Source: Rhizobium laguerreae
GTDB taxonomy: Bacteria > Pseudomonadota > Alphaproteobacteria > Rhizobiales > Rhizobiaceae
Direction: 5' to 3'
Assembly: GCF_002008165.1 (NCBI RefSeq)
Contig: NZ_MRDM01000030.1
Location: 310,001-374,000 of the forward strand
Length of the DNA: 64,000 bases
Each line of letters opens with the position of its first letter. Position 1 is the first letter of the stretch. Positions 35,821 through 44,462 of this stretch are shown piece by piece. The notes under the pieces are model-generated. The model was not told the origin of the DNA, made no database searches, and saw nothing but the letters and a program-made list of their open reading frames with translations. Position numbers and translations under genes: made by a program.

Positions 35821-36735
35821 ATGAAGAACCTTACCCTGAAACAGCTGCGTTATTTTGAAGCACTGGCAAGAGATGGCCGCTTCCGACGTGCCGCCGATGC
35901 CTGTGCGATCTCCCAGCCGGCATTATCAATGCAGATCAAAGAACTTGAGCAGGAGTTGGGCGGTGAGCTTTTCGAACGCAACGCACGTGAGGTGAAGCTG
36001 ACCGCTTTCGGTCAGACCGTCGCTCTCAGGATCCGCGATATCCTGCGTGGCGTGGACGAACTGGCGGAACTGGCGCGCGCCGCGCGCGATCCTTTTCTGA
36101 CGCGGCTGCGCATCGGCATCATCCCGACGATTGCGCCCTATCTGTTGCCGGCAATCATCAACGATTTGAACAGGAGCTTTGCAGGCATTCAGATCGAAGT
36201 GCGCGAAACGCAGACGTCGAAGCTGGTTCAGGAGTTGGCGCAAGGTCAACTCGACACGGCAATCGTTGCCTTGCCCGTGTCGGAACCCTCCCTGGCAGAA
36301 CTCCAGCTCTTCAAGGAAGAGTTCGTGCTGGTTCGGCGGCCCGAAGACGAGGGTAAGCCGGTGCCCGAACGCGAGGCGCTGCGCGAAATGCGGTTGCTGC
36401 TGCTCGAGGAAGGCCATTGCTTCCGCGATCAGGCCTTGTCATTCTGCAAGATAGGGCAGGCCCGTCCCCGGGAAGTCATGGAAGGCAGCTCTTTATCCAC
36501 CCTGGTCCAGATGGTCAGCGCCGGTATCGGCATCACCTTAATTCCCGAGATGGCCGTTCCCCTCGAAACGCGCTCGGCGCATGTCTCGATCTCCCGTTTT
36601 CAGTCTCCGCGGCCGTCGCGAACGATCGGCATGATCTGGCGCAATTCGACGCCCATGGCCAAACAGCTCCAGCAGGTTTCCGAGGCGGTTCGCCGGTCGG
36701 CCGACAGCATGCGCGAACAGTATGCCGCCCGGTGA
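35821..36735 (+). CDS. oxyR: Hydrogen peroxide-sensing LysR regulator OxyR
   Basis: This 304-residue LysR-type regulator has an N-terminal winged helix (LKQLRYFEALARDGRFRRAA). The peroxide switch cysteines are Cys200 and Cys209 in EEGHCFRDQALSFC, matching the Cys199-Cys208 spacing of E. coli OxyR, so disulfide sensing should work. The C-terminal effector fold follows the usual plan, ending near GIGITLIPEMAVPLE. It is divergent from katG and likely controls it as well as itself. It converges with panB, with only 21 bases between the stops. Confidence 0.95.
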   Translation: MKNLTLKQLRYFEALARDGRFRRAADACAISQPALSMQIKELEQELGGELFERNAREVKLTAFGQTVALRIRDILRGVDELAELARAARDPFLTRLRIGIIPTIAPYLLPAIINDLNRSFAGIQIEVRETQTSKLVQELAQGQLDTAIVALPVSEPSLAELQLFKEEFVLVRRPEDEGKPVPEREALREMRLLLLEEGHCFRDQALSFCKIGQARPREVMEGSSLSTLVQMVSAGIGITLIPEMAVPLETRSAHVSISRFQSPRPSRTIGMIWRNSTPMAKQLQQVSEAVRRSADSMREQYAAR

Positions 36736-36756
36736 TGGACCTGATATGGCCCCGCC

Positions 36757-37578
36757 TCAAGATCGCCGTTTGAACGTATGCTCCGCTGCCGGAAACTGTC
36801 GCGATCGGACCTCTTCGGCGTAAGCGGCAGCGGCGGCCGAAATCCTTTTGCCGAGTTCGTCGTAGCGCTTCACGAAGCGCGGGGTGAAATCGTTGAAGAG
36901 CCCCAGAATGTCGTCGGAAACCAGAACCTGACCGTCGCAGGCGGAAGAAGCGCCGATACCGATGGTCGGGACGTGCATCGCGGCCGTCACCTCCCGGGCG
37001 AGGGGCTCCACCGTGCCCTCGATGACGACGGCAAAGGCGCCCGAGCCGCCAATGGCGTGGGCATCGCGACGGATTTTCGACGTCTCGTGTTCGGAATGGC
37101 CGACGGACCGATATCCGCCTGCGGTTTGGACCTGCTGCGGCATCAGGCCGATATGGCCCATCACCGGTATCCCCCGCTTCGTCAGAAAGGCGATGGTCTC
37201 GGCCATCTCCTCGCCGCCCTCCAGCTTGACGGCATCGCAACCGGTTTCCTGCAGGATGCGAACAGCATTGCGGAAGGCGGTCTCCTTGGATTCCTGATAA
37301 CTGCCGAACGGCATGTCGACGACAACGCAGGCCTTGCCGACGCCGCGCATCACCGCCTTGCCGTGCGCGATCATCATGTCGAGTGTGACGCCGATGGTGG
37401 TCTCCATGCCGTAGAGCACCATGCCGAGCGAATCCCCGACCAGCAGGAGGTCGCAGTGCTCGTCGAGCAAGCGCGTCATGGGCGTCGTATAGGCGGTCAG
37501 GCAGACGATCGGCTTGCCGCCCTTCATGGCTGAGATGTGCCTTGGTGTAAGGCGCTTCTGAATTCCGACGGCACTCAT
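36757..37578 (-). CDS. panB: 3-methyl-2-oxobutanoate hydroxymethyltransferase PanB
   Basis: This 273-residue enzyme transfers a hydroxymethyl group from methylene-tetrahydrofolate to 2-oxoisovalerate, the first committed step to pantothenate. The family motifs are PIVCLTAYTTPMTRLLDEHC and LLLVGDSLGMVLYGMETT (metal-binding Asp of GDS), with PVMGHIGLMPQQVQTAGGY and VLVSDDILGLFNDFTPRF toward the end. The start overlaps the panC stop by four bases, so the two are co-translated with panC first. In R. etli the panCB pair next to katG-oxyR is reported on a large plasmid rather than the chromosome. Confidence 0.97.
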   Translation of the reverse strand: MSAVGIQKRLTPRHISAMKGGKPIVCLTAYTTPMTRLLDEHCDLLLVGDSLGMVLYGMETTIGVTLDMMIAHGKAVMRGVGKACVVVDMPFGSYQESKETAFRNAVRILQETGCDAVKLEGGEEMAETIAFLTKRGIPVMGHIGLMPQQVQTAGGYRSVGHSEHETSKIRRDAHAIGGSGAFAVVIEGTVEPLAREVTAAMHVPTIGIGASSACDGQVLVSDDILGLFNDFTPRFVKRYDELGKRISAAAAAYAEEVRSRQFPAAEHTFKRRS

Positions 37579-38450
37579 CTGGTCACTCCCTTTCCCGGCA
37601 AGCCCGGCCGGCCGATAGTCCTGTTGTCGAGCAGCCGCGTCGAGCCGACTCGAACGAAGAGCGCCACGACGACAGGATCTGCGATCGACGTGACCGGCTG
37701 CAGTGTCGAGGCATCCCTGACGGCGACGACTTCGGGCTTTGCCAGCGGCTCGCGATTGAGAAATGCCGTGAGCCTTGCCTCTAGTTCCACCGGATCGGTA
37801 AGGCCGTCGGCGACCAGACGCTCGGCCTCGTCCAGGGTCTGAGGGATGATCACCGCGGCACGCCGCTCTGCCTCGCTGAGATAGACGTTGCGCGACGACA
37901 ATGCGAGGCCGTCGCTGTCCCTGACCGTCGGCACCGATATCACGCGCACCGGCACGGCCAGATCGTCCACCATGCGCTTGATGATGACGACCTGCTGGTA
38001 ATCCTTCTCTCCGAAATAAGCGGTCTGCGGTTGCACGATGTTGAAAAGCTTGCAGACGACAGTGGCGACGCCGGCAAAATGCCCGGGCCGTACCGCTCCT
38101 TCGAGTTCGCGCCCGAGATCGGGAACGTCGACGACGGTCAACATCGGGCGGGAATACATGTCCTCGACGCCAGGCGAAAAAAGGAAATTGACGCCGGCTT
38201 GCTTCAGCATGGCGGCATCGCGTTCCAGATCGCGCGGATAGTTGCTGAGGTCTTCCGCAGGGCCGAATTGCAGCGGATTGACGAAAATCGACACGACGAC
38301 GATGTCATTCTCGGCTCGAGCGCGCGAAACGAGCTCCATATGACCGGCATGGAGATAGCCCATCGTCGGAACAAGGCCGACGGTTCGCCCCTGCCGCCTC
38401 AGCGCGTCGAGCGTGTGGCGCAGCTCGTCAATGCTCGAGAAAACCCGCAT
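37575..38450 (-). CDS. panC: Pantothenate synthetase PanC
   Basis: This 291-residue ligase joins pantoate and beta-alanine with ATP through a pantoyl-adenylate. The nucleotidyltransferase signature is VPTMGYLHAGHMELVSRARA (HxGH element). FVNPLQFGPAEDLSNYPRDL, AYFGEKDYQQVVIIKRMVDD and SSRNVYLSEAERRAA are further family motifs. It is the first gene of panCB and overlaps panB by four bases. The start lies behind AGGGGAGGATAT. A plasmid-borne single copy would make the cell depend on the replicon for vitamin supply; whether another copy exists cannot be seen here. Confidence 0.97.
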   Translation of the reverse strand: MRVFSSIDELRHTLDALRRQGRTVGLVPTMGYLHAGHMELVSRARAENDIVVVSIFVNPLQFGPAEDLSNYPRDLERDAAMLKQAGVNFLFSPGVEDMYSRPMLTVVDVPDLGRELEGAVRPGHFAGVATVVCKLFNIVQPQTAYFGEKDYQQVVIIKRMVDDLAVPVRVISVPTVRDSDGLALSSRNVYLSEAERRAAVIIPQTLDEAERLVADGLTDPVELEARLTAFLNREPLAKPEVVAVRDASTLQPVTSIADPVVVALFVRVGSTRLLDNRTIGRPGLPGKGVTR

Positions 38451-38727
38451 ATATCCTCCCCTAGCCGGTCACTCCATCTTGGGCGCGGATAAGAAGTGTA
38501 ATCGATGCGGCAGGTCAATGCATATTCCTCGATAAAAACGATTAGATGAAACGCCAAGCCGATGACACCGGACCATATCAGCCCCGGGGAACTGATTTTC
38601 GTCACTTGGCTCCTGTTCCACATCTCACCTGCTTGCAGTGGAACCGACGATGTGCGACTTCCGTTACTCGCCCTGTCCGTCAAGATACCATCACAGTCGA
38701 TCGCTATGGACGTTACATGGAGGACTC

Positions 38728-39201
38728 ATGGACAAGCCCTGGAAGATCAGCCGCGGACCGATTGCGGCAACCGAGCTCGACGTGGAGAAGGCAAACGCGA
38801 TCAATGTGCTGTTGATCCGGCCGGTCGGCGTCCTTCCGGCCAAGGCGGGAGATCCCGTCCTTCCTTTTGCCGTCGGCCTTTTCAACGAACTCCGTCCGCT
38901 CCTGAAGCCCGATGCCGGCGTCACGACGCTCAGGCGAGCGACCGCGGCCTATGTCCACTGCCGGCGCTACTATTTCGCCAGCGCCCAACCCGATTCCATG
39001 CGCCATAGTCTTGACGGTGAACCTGTCGAACCACTGTCGTCCGAAGACCGGCTGGTCGCGCAAAAACGCTTTCTGAGCCTCAAGCAGACCACCGGTAAGA
39101 CAGACGCGCCCGAGCAGACAGCACCGATCCCCGCTCCCCTGTTGAGCAAAAGCGAACAGATCCGCGCAGCCCTCCTCGGCAAAAGGAACGCCGCCAGCTA
39201 G
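38728..39201 (+). CDS. ProQ/FinO-domain RNA-binding protein
   Basis: This 157-residue protein is small and basic at its C-terminus. The ProQ/FinO core is recognised from the order of elements. PVLPFAVGLFNELRPLL resembles the family PLxxGIxxDL opening. TTLRRATAAYVHCRRYYFAS resembles the LRxALxxYxxxxxYL helix, and SMRHSLDGEPVEPLSSED resembles the R-x-DLDG turn. A GGAGG nine bases upstream supports 38728. Family members are RNA chaperones that stabilise sRNA-mRNA pairs and, on plasmids, control conjugation or copy number. Targets are unknown. Confidence 0.75.
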   Translation: MDKPWKISRGPIAATELDVEKANAINVLLIRPVGVLPAKAGDPVLPFAVGLFNELRPLLKPDAGVTTLRRATAAYVHCRRYYFASAQPDSMRHSLDGEPVEPLSSEDRLVAQKRFLSLKQTTGKTDAPEQTAPIPAPLLSKSEQIRAALLGKRNAAS

Positions 39202-39304
39202 AGCGGGATGACATTAGCGTCTCGCTTGCAGTCATTGCGCGGTCTTGCGTAGCGTAACCGTCATTTAAAGCTCGACGGAGTCGCTCTCTGAACTTGGCCG
39301 CATC

Positions 39305-39327
39305 GGGGGCGCGGAAAACGCGCCCCC
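39305..39327. terminator. GC-rich hairpin between convergent genes
   Basis: The arms GGGGGCGCG and CGCGCCCCC give a nine-bp stem with a GAAAA loop, placed between the proQ-like stop and the converging ATPase stop. No T-run follows on either strand, so termination is likely but not certain. Confidence 0.5.
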
Positions 39328-39365
39328 GGCCGGCGCCGACCGAAGGGGAGGGGCAATCGGCCGGG

Positions 39366-40427
39366 TCAGTTCAACGGGATTTCGCCTGATGTGATCCGCT
39401 GCTCGTCCGCGCCAAACAGGTGGACGGTATCGTGGATCGGCGCGATCCTCAGCACCTCGCCGGGGGCTGCCCTGATCCGTTCCCTGAAGACGCAGGTCAG
39501 CGTCTGTGTCCCCAGCCGGACGATGACCAGCGTTTCCGAGCCCGTCGGCTCGACGACCACCGTCGTGACCTCGATGCCGCCCGGGTCCAACCGGATATGC
39601 TCGGGTCGAATACCGTAGGTCACTGCTGCAGGCGGATGCCGGTCGCTCGGCAGGAGCAGGCCGTCGGCGGTTCGAAACCCGTCTTCCGTCATGCTGCCGC
39701 TGATGAAATTCATCGCCGGTGAGCCGATGAAACCGGCGACGAAAAGATTGTTCGGACGATCGTACAATTCCAGCGGAGAACCCGACTGCTCGATCAGGCC
39801 GTCCTTCATGACGACGATCTTGTCGGCCATGGTCATGGCTTCGATCTGGTCATGGGTGACATAGATGGTCGTCGTCTGCAGCCGTTGATGCAGTTCCTTG
39901 ATCTCCGAGCGCATCTGCACCCTGAGCTTGGCGTCGAGGTTCGACAGGGGCTCGTCGAAGAGGAAGACGGCCGGGTCGCGCACGATCGCCCGCCCCATCG
40001 CCACACGCTGTCTCTGGCCACCCGACAGTTGCTTGGGATATCTCTCTAGGAGAGTTTCGAGACCGAGGATCTTCGCGGCGTTGCCGACCCGCTGATCGAT
40101 CTCCGTCCTCGGCATCCGTTTCAGCCGCAGCGAAAAGCCCATGTTCTTGGCAACGGTCATATGCGGGTAGAGCGCATAGTTCTGAAACACCATGGCGATG
40201 TCCCGGTCCTTGGGGGCAAGCTCGTTGACGATATGCTTGCCGATCTGGATCTGCCCCGAGGTGATGCCCTCAAGGCCGGCAATCATCCTCAAAAGCGTGG
40301 ATTTGCCGCAGCCCGAAGGGCCGACCAGAACGACGAACTCGCCGTCGCCGATGTCGACGGATACGCCTTTGATGGCTTTGAACGCGCCGTAATCCTTGCG
40401 CGCATTGTTGACCGAAACATGAGCCAT
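39366..40427 (-). CDS. Sugar ABC transporter ATP-binding protein, UgpC/MalK-like
   Basis: This 353-residue ATPase serves the second CUT1 transporter of the window. Walker A is GPSGCGKSTLLRMIAG (near residue 37), the signature is LSGGQRQRVAMGRA and Walker B is FLFDEPLSNLDAKLR. A TOBE-type regulatory tail of about 110 residues follows. GGGAGGACGGCA lies before the start. It is the last gene of a six-gene minus-strand operon (binding protein, two permeases, ROK regulator, isomerase, ATPase) and follows the isomerase by 22 bases. A hairpin at 39305 may end the message. Confidence 0.93.
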   Translation of the reverse strand: MAHVSVNNARKDYGAFKAIKGVSVDIGDGEFVVLVGPSGCGKSTLLRMIAGLEGITSGQIQIGKHIVNELAPKDRDIAMVFQNYALYPHMTVAKNMGFSLRLKRMPRTEIDQRVGNAAKILGLETLLERYPKQLSGGQRQRVAMGRAIVRDPAVFLFDEPLSNLDAKLRVQMRSEIKELHQRLQTTTIYVTHDQIEAMTMADKIVVMKDGLIEQSGSPLELYDRPNNLFVAGFIGSPAMNFISGSMTEDGFRTADGLLLPSDRHPPAAVTYGIRPEHIRLDPGGIEVTTVVVEPTGSETLVIVRLGTQTLTCVFRERIRAAPGEVLRIAPIHDTVHLFGADEQRITSGEIPLN

Positions 40428-40449
40428 TGCCGTCCTCCCGAAATCGCTG

Positions 40450-41304
40450 TCAAAGTCCGCTCAGGACATTTCTCAAATAATCGAGGCCGAGGCGCTCGCC
40501 GTCCTTGCGCGCGGCTAAGTCCTTGCCCGGCCAGCCATAGGCGGCATCCTCGTGTTCGATCGACAGCGTGCCGTCGAAACCAGCCCCGCGGGCCTGGCGC
40601 AGAAACCTCGGCCAATCGATGAGGCCGAGCCCTGGCAGCTTGTATTGCCACCAGCCCTTGCCATGATAGCCGACAGCCTGCAGGTTCTCCGGATCGATTG
40701 CCGTGTCCTTGGCATGCAGGATGGCGATGCGATCCTTCACCGCCTCCATCGCCTGATAGGGATCGACGCCGATGCGGATGAGGTGCGAGGGATCGAATTC
40801 CAAGCCGAAGCGGGGGTTCTCGATCCTTTGAAAAAGCTCCTGCCATCCTTTCGGCGTCGTCCCGATGAAATTGTCCTTCGGACCCGGCCAGTTCTCGATT
40901 GCGAAGGTCAGGCCATAGGGCTGCGTCTCTTGGATCAGCCCGTTGGCGAAATCGGCGAAGTCATCATAATTGGCTTCGTCGCTTGCTGTGTCGTCCCGGC
41001 CCGGGAAAATCACGAAGATCGGGACACCTGCTCGCCCGATCGCGTCGGCAAATTCGGCGGTCTTCGCCCGAAGTGCCTCACGCTTTGCCCGGTCGGCATC
41101 GAGCTGATTGCCGAAATAGGTGATCGACGACACGAAGAGGTCGCGGCTGCGTGCGAGCGCGACGGCGGCCTCCACCCGATCGGGCGTCTTGATATGACCG
41201 CCGACATCGATCTCGATGGAGTTGAAACCGGCCGATGCTGCGAAATCCACCACTTCTTCCAGAGGGCGATCGTTGAATGTCGAAGTGTAAAAGCCGATCT
41301 TCAC
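40450..41304 (-). CDS. Sugar phosphate isomerase/epimerase (xylose isomerase-like TIM barrel)
   Basis: This is a TIM-barrel protein of about 284 residues of the AP-endonuclease-2/xylose isomerase-like superfamily. Likely metal ligands are in GLTFAIENWPG, FGLEFDPSHLIRIG, IAILHAKDTAI and FDGTLSIEHEDAAYG, the usual Glu-Asp-His-Glu order. The best start is a GTG at 41304, six bases after GGAGG; a TTG directly upstream is an alternative. It acts on a sugar or polyol inside the cell and probably works with the Gfo/Idh dehydrogenase divergent from this operon. The exact substrate is not evident. Confidence 0.85.
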   Translation of the reverse strand: MKIGFYTSTFNDRPLEEVVDFAASAGFNSIEIDVGGHIKTPDRVEAAVALARSRDLFVSSITYFGNQLDADRAKREALRAKTAEFADAIGRAGVPIFVIFPGRDDTASDEANYDDFADFANGLIQETQPYGLTFAIENWPGPKDNFIGTTPKGWQELFQRIENPRFGLEFDPSHLIRIGVDPYQAMEAVKDRIAILHAKDTAIDPENLQAVGYHGKGWWQYKLPGLGLIDWPRFLRQARGAGFDGTLSIEHEDAAYGWPGKDLAARKDGERLGLDYLRNVLSGL

Positions 41305-41328
41305 CAAAATCCTCCTTCACCAAAATCC
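41300..41328. repeat. Tandem 13-bp repeat over the isomerase start
   Basis: TTCACCAAAATCC occurs twice (41300-41312 and 41316-41328), separated by TCC. One copy covers the GTG start of the isomerase gene and the other lies just before its GGAGG site. It looks like a small tandem duplication that copied a start codon. Confidence 0.75.
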
Positions 41329-41346
41329 GTGGGCCTTGCGGCCGTT

Positions 41347-42585
41347 TCAACCGTTCAGGCGATCCATGTTCTTGAGTGGCGAACGTGTGCGTTGCGCAGC
41401 GTCCGCCGATGCGAGCATGAGGGCTGCCGCCATCGGCATGACCGCCGCCCCCATGGCAGAGGCATCCTCTCCGAGCGAGGCGCGATGAAGCGAGGGAAGG
41501 TTGGTGTCCTCGGCATCGAGATGCTCGTGCACATAGCGCAGCAATTCGTCGACGATGCGGATCGGCAATCTGCCGCCGACGAGGACGGCGTCGGGGTCGA
41601 CGACCATGCCGATATGCTTGACGGCGACAGCCAGATGCGCGCTCATTTCCTTCAGCCATTGCGACACAAGGCGCCTGCCATGCGCATCCAACGTCAGGAG
41701 ATCGTGGGGAACACTCACCTCGACGCCGTGCCGCGCGAGGAAATCATAAAGGAAGAACAACGAGAATATCTCGCCGAGAAGCTGGACCTTCTGGGCCTTC
41801 CCGCCCCCGCCATCGGCAATCGGAAGCCAGCCGATTTCGCCGCTGAGGCCCATGGCGCCACGATGACCGTTGCCGTCGAGCACGAGGCCGCCGCCCGGGC
41901 ATGGATTGATGGCGATGTAGAAGAAGCTGCTGCTTTCAGCACCCAGTCCATAATCGAGTTCGGCAAGGGCTGCGGCATTGGCTTCGTTTTCGATGAAGAC
42001 GGGATGCTGTGTCAGGTTCTCCAGTGCGGCGCGCACATCGAATTCCGTCCATTCCTGATAAGCCTCGGGCTTGCCGAGGAGCGAAATTTCGCCAAGCCAA
42101 TCCGGCATCGCCAGACCGATGCCGGCGAGGCGCGCGTCGTCGATGAGCCGGCTGCGCTGGAAATGCGAAATCGCATCGGCGGTGAGCTGCAGGAATTCCG
42201 CCGGCAGGATGAAGCGTTTCTCGTGATGCACGCGGGCGCGGACATTGCCGACGGCATCGACGGCCAGGATCGTCAGATGGTCGCGATCGATGTTGATGCC
42301 GATGGCAAAACAGGCATCCGGATTGATTTCGAGTTCGATCGCCGGCTGACCTCTCAGCCCATGCCGCCGGCGGGCTTCCATGATCAGGCCCTCGTCCAGC
42401 AGGCGATCGACGATCCGGGCGATCGCCGGTTTGGTAAAACCCGTCCTCCTGGCGATTTCAGCTCGCGAAATCGGCGCCTGGCGATGAATGCAGCGCAGGA
42501 CGACAGCCCTGTTGTGCTCACCGGCATCTTCGACATTGGCGCCGGTCAGATCCGGGGAGAGCCTGGCGCCGAGTGTCTGGTTCAT
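41347..42585 (-). CDS. ROK-family transcriptional repressor (in transporter operon)
   Basis: This 412-residue protein has an N-terminal winged helix (HRQAPISRAEIARRTGFTKP) and a C-terminal sugar-kinase-like ROK domain. The ROK part shows GIGLAMPDWLGEI, IENEANAAALAE and GAMGLSGEIGWLP. I do not see the CxCGxxGC zinc loop found in many ROK proteins. The start at 42585 has AAGGAAGGA upstream. It lies inside the transporter operon between a permease and the isomerase, which suggests autoregulation. It is one of two ROK proteins that could read the repeated 22-bp element at 45838 and 48935. Confidence 0.88.
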   Translation of the reverse strand: MNQTLGARLSPDLTGANVEDAGEHNRAVVLRCIHRQAPISRAEIARRTGFTKPAIARIVDRLLDEGLIMEARRRHGLRGQPAIELEINPDACFAIGINIDRDHLTILAVDAVGNVRARVHHEKRFILPAEFLQLTADAISHFQRSRLIDDARLAGIGLAMPDWLGEISLLGKPEAYQEWTEFDVRAALENLTQHPVFIENEANAAALAELDYGLGAESSSFFYIAINPCPGGGLVLDGNGHRGAMGLSGEIGWLPIADGGGGKAQKVQLLGEIFSLFFLYDFLARHGVEVSVPHDLLTLDAHGRRLVSQWLKEMSAHLAVAVKHIGMVVDPDAVLVGGRLPIRIVDELLRYVHEHLDAEDTNLPSLHRASLGEDASAMGAAVMPMAAALMLASADAAQRTRSPLKNMDRLNG

Positions 42586-42623
42586 GCCCGAAATCCTTCC
42601 TTGCGCATAGCTTGAACCACTCG

Positions 42624-43466
42624 TCATCCCTTGACCGCGCCGCTGGTCATCGCACCGAGGATCAACCGCTGGAGCGACAGGAAGGCGACGATCGCCGGAA
42701 CGACCGCGATCAGGCAGGCGGCGGCAAGCAGCTGGATGGATGAGTCGGTTTGCATGCCGCGGAAATTAAAGATGCCGACGCCGATCGGCATCAGATCATT
42801 TTTCGTGAGCAACAGAAAAGGCACCAGAAATTGCGACCAGCCGGCAATCACCGTGATGATGAAGACGGAGGCGATGCCCGGCGCCGATAATGGCAGAATG
42901 ATACGCCAGAAGACCGAAAATCGATTGCAGCCATCGATCATCGCCGCTTCGTCGAGGCTGCGCGGGATGCCGTCGACCGAGCTCTTCAAGAGCCAGGTCG
43001 CCAGCGGAACGCCAAGGGCGATATAGACCATGACGACGGCAAAATGCGTATCCAGCAAGCCGAGGCGGTTCATGTAGCGGTAGAGCGGCACCATGATGAC
43101 GAGCGGCGAGATCATCTGGAAAAGCAGCAGCCCCATCATCGACAGGCCCTTGCCCCGGAACTGAAAGCGGGAAAAGGCGTAAGCCGCGGGCAGTGCGACG
43201 ATCAGGACGCCCAGTCCGCTGAGGGCGGCAAGCTTGAGGCCGTTCCAGAGATAGATCGGGAAATAGCTGTTGTTCAAAACGGTGATGAAATTGTCGATGG
43301 TGGGGTTGTTGGGAATATACCGCGCCGCGCCGCGATAGATCTCACGCTTGTCGCGCATCGCCATCGACAGGAGATAGGTGAGGGGGCCGGCGAAGAACAC
43401 GAACATCACCAGCATGAACAGATAGCTCATGGCATCGCCGAGCCGCGTTCCGGTCCGTCCACTCAT
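42624..43466 (-). CDS. Sugar ABC transporter permease, MalG-like
   Basis: This 280-residue inner-membrane permease of the second CUT1 importer has about six membrane segments. The ATPase-docking loop is EAAMIDGCNRFSVFWRIILP, and the family C-terminus ILGAMTSGAVKG is present. Its start overlaps the stop of the MalF-like gene by four bases. The ROK regulator gene follows after 38 bases. With the preceding permease it forms the channel for a glycoside or oligosaccharide, possibly a mannoside given the co-regulated GH38 gene. Confidence 0.93.
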   Translation of the reverse strand: MSGRTGTRLGDAMSYLFMLVMFVFFAGPLTYLLSMAMRDKREIYRGAARYIPNNPTIDNFITVLNNSYFPIYLWNGLKLAALSGLGVLIVALPAAYAFSRFQFRGKGLSMMGLLLFQMISPLVIMVPLYRYMNRLGLLDTHFAVVMVYIALGVPLATWLLKSSVDGIPRSLDEAAMIDGCNRFSVFWRIILPLSAPGIASVFIITVIAGWSQFLVPFLLLTKNDLMPIGVGIFNFRGMQTDSSIQLLAAACLIAVVPAIVAFLSLQRLILGAMTSGAVKG

Positions 43467-44392
43467 TGCTCTTCCTCCTTCGGCAGGAACGACGCATAGA
43501 TAAAGGCTAGCCCGAGGCTGATGATCAGCATGAGCACGGAGAGCACGCTGCCGCCGGACAGGTCGTAGTTTCTAAAGACGATATTGAACACGTAGAGCGA
43601 GATAACCTCGGTCGCACGCCCCGGACCGCCGCCCGTCAGGGTGATGATCGCATCGAAAGTATTCACCGTCTGGATCGTGATGAGGATCATGTTGACGAGG
43701 ATCGCCGCGCGCAGCTGGGGAAGCGTCACGAAGAAAAACTGCTGTGATGCCGTCGCACCGTCGACCTCGGCCGCTTCATAGAGCGAGGGATCGATCGACT
43801 TCAGCGCCGCATACATGACGACCATCGAAAATGCAGTGCCGCGCCATATGTTGGAGATCAGGGTGGACCACGGCGCAATAGCAGGGTCCGAGAGCCAGGC
43901 GACAACAGGCATGTGCATCAACCGCAGTATGCTGTTCAGCGCACCATAAGGCGCTTCGGAAAAGAGCATCTGCCAGATGATGCCGCCGGCAATTCCGGGA
44001 ACGACCCACGCAACCAGCGCCGTTGTCCTCAGAATGGTGGTGCCGAACAGGCCGCGCTTTTCGCCGCGGATGACCACGACGGCCACCGCAAGGCCCAGGA
44101 TCTGCTGACCGATGACGCTGCCGCCGACGAAGATCAGGGTCGCCCACAAAATGTCGGGCAGCTGCGGCGAACTCAGCGCATTGGTGATCGACCCCAGCGT
44201 ATAATCCTGATTGTCGCCGATCAGCGTGGCATTGGTGAATGAAAGCCTGAAAACGTCGATGACGGGGTAAAGATAGAAGATGCCGATGACGACGATCACA
44301 GGCATGATCCAGGGCAGGGGCGCACCGGCGAAACGGCGCATGAACGTTCTGCTTTGAGGCGGGCTGTCAGCCTCGATGGCAATGGGGCTCAT
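43463..44392 (-). CDS. Sugar ABC transporter permease, MalF-like
   Basis: This inner-membrane permease of about 309 residues starts at 44392 (MSPIAIEADSP), behind AGAGAAGCC. A longer frame to 44506 would overlap the binding-protein gene. The docking loop reads EAAEVDGATASQQFFFVTLP, and LTGGGPGRATEVISLYV is the usual MalF tail motif. It overlaps the following permease by four bases. A 70-base gap separates it from the binding-protein gene, the common position for message processing. Confidence 0.93.
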   Translation of the reverse strand: MSPIAIEADSPPQSRTFMRRFAGAPLPWIMPVIVVIGIFYLYPVIDVFRLSFTNATLIGDNQDYTLGSITNALSSPQLPDILWATLIFVGGSVIGQQILGLAVAVVVIRGEKRGLFGTTILRTTALVAWVVPGIAGGIIWQMLFSEAPYGALNSILRLMHMPVVAWLSDPAIAPWSTLISNIWRGTAFSMVVMYAALKSIDPSLYEAAEVDGATASQQFFFVTLPQLRAAILVNMILITIQTVNTFDAIITLTGGGPGRATEVISLYVFNIVFRNYDLSGGSVLSVLMLIISLGLAFIYASFLPKEEEQ

Positions 44393-44462
44393 TGGCTTCT
44401 CTGTGCGGGGTTTCGCAATGTCGACGGCGCCTGGCGGGCAGGCGCCGTCACGGTCGGAAGCA

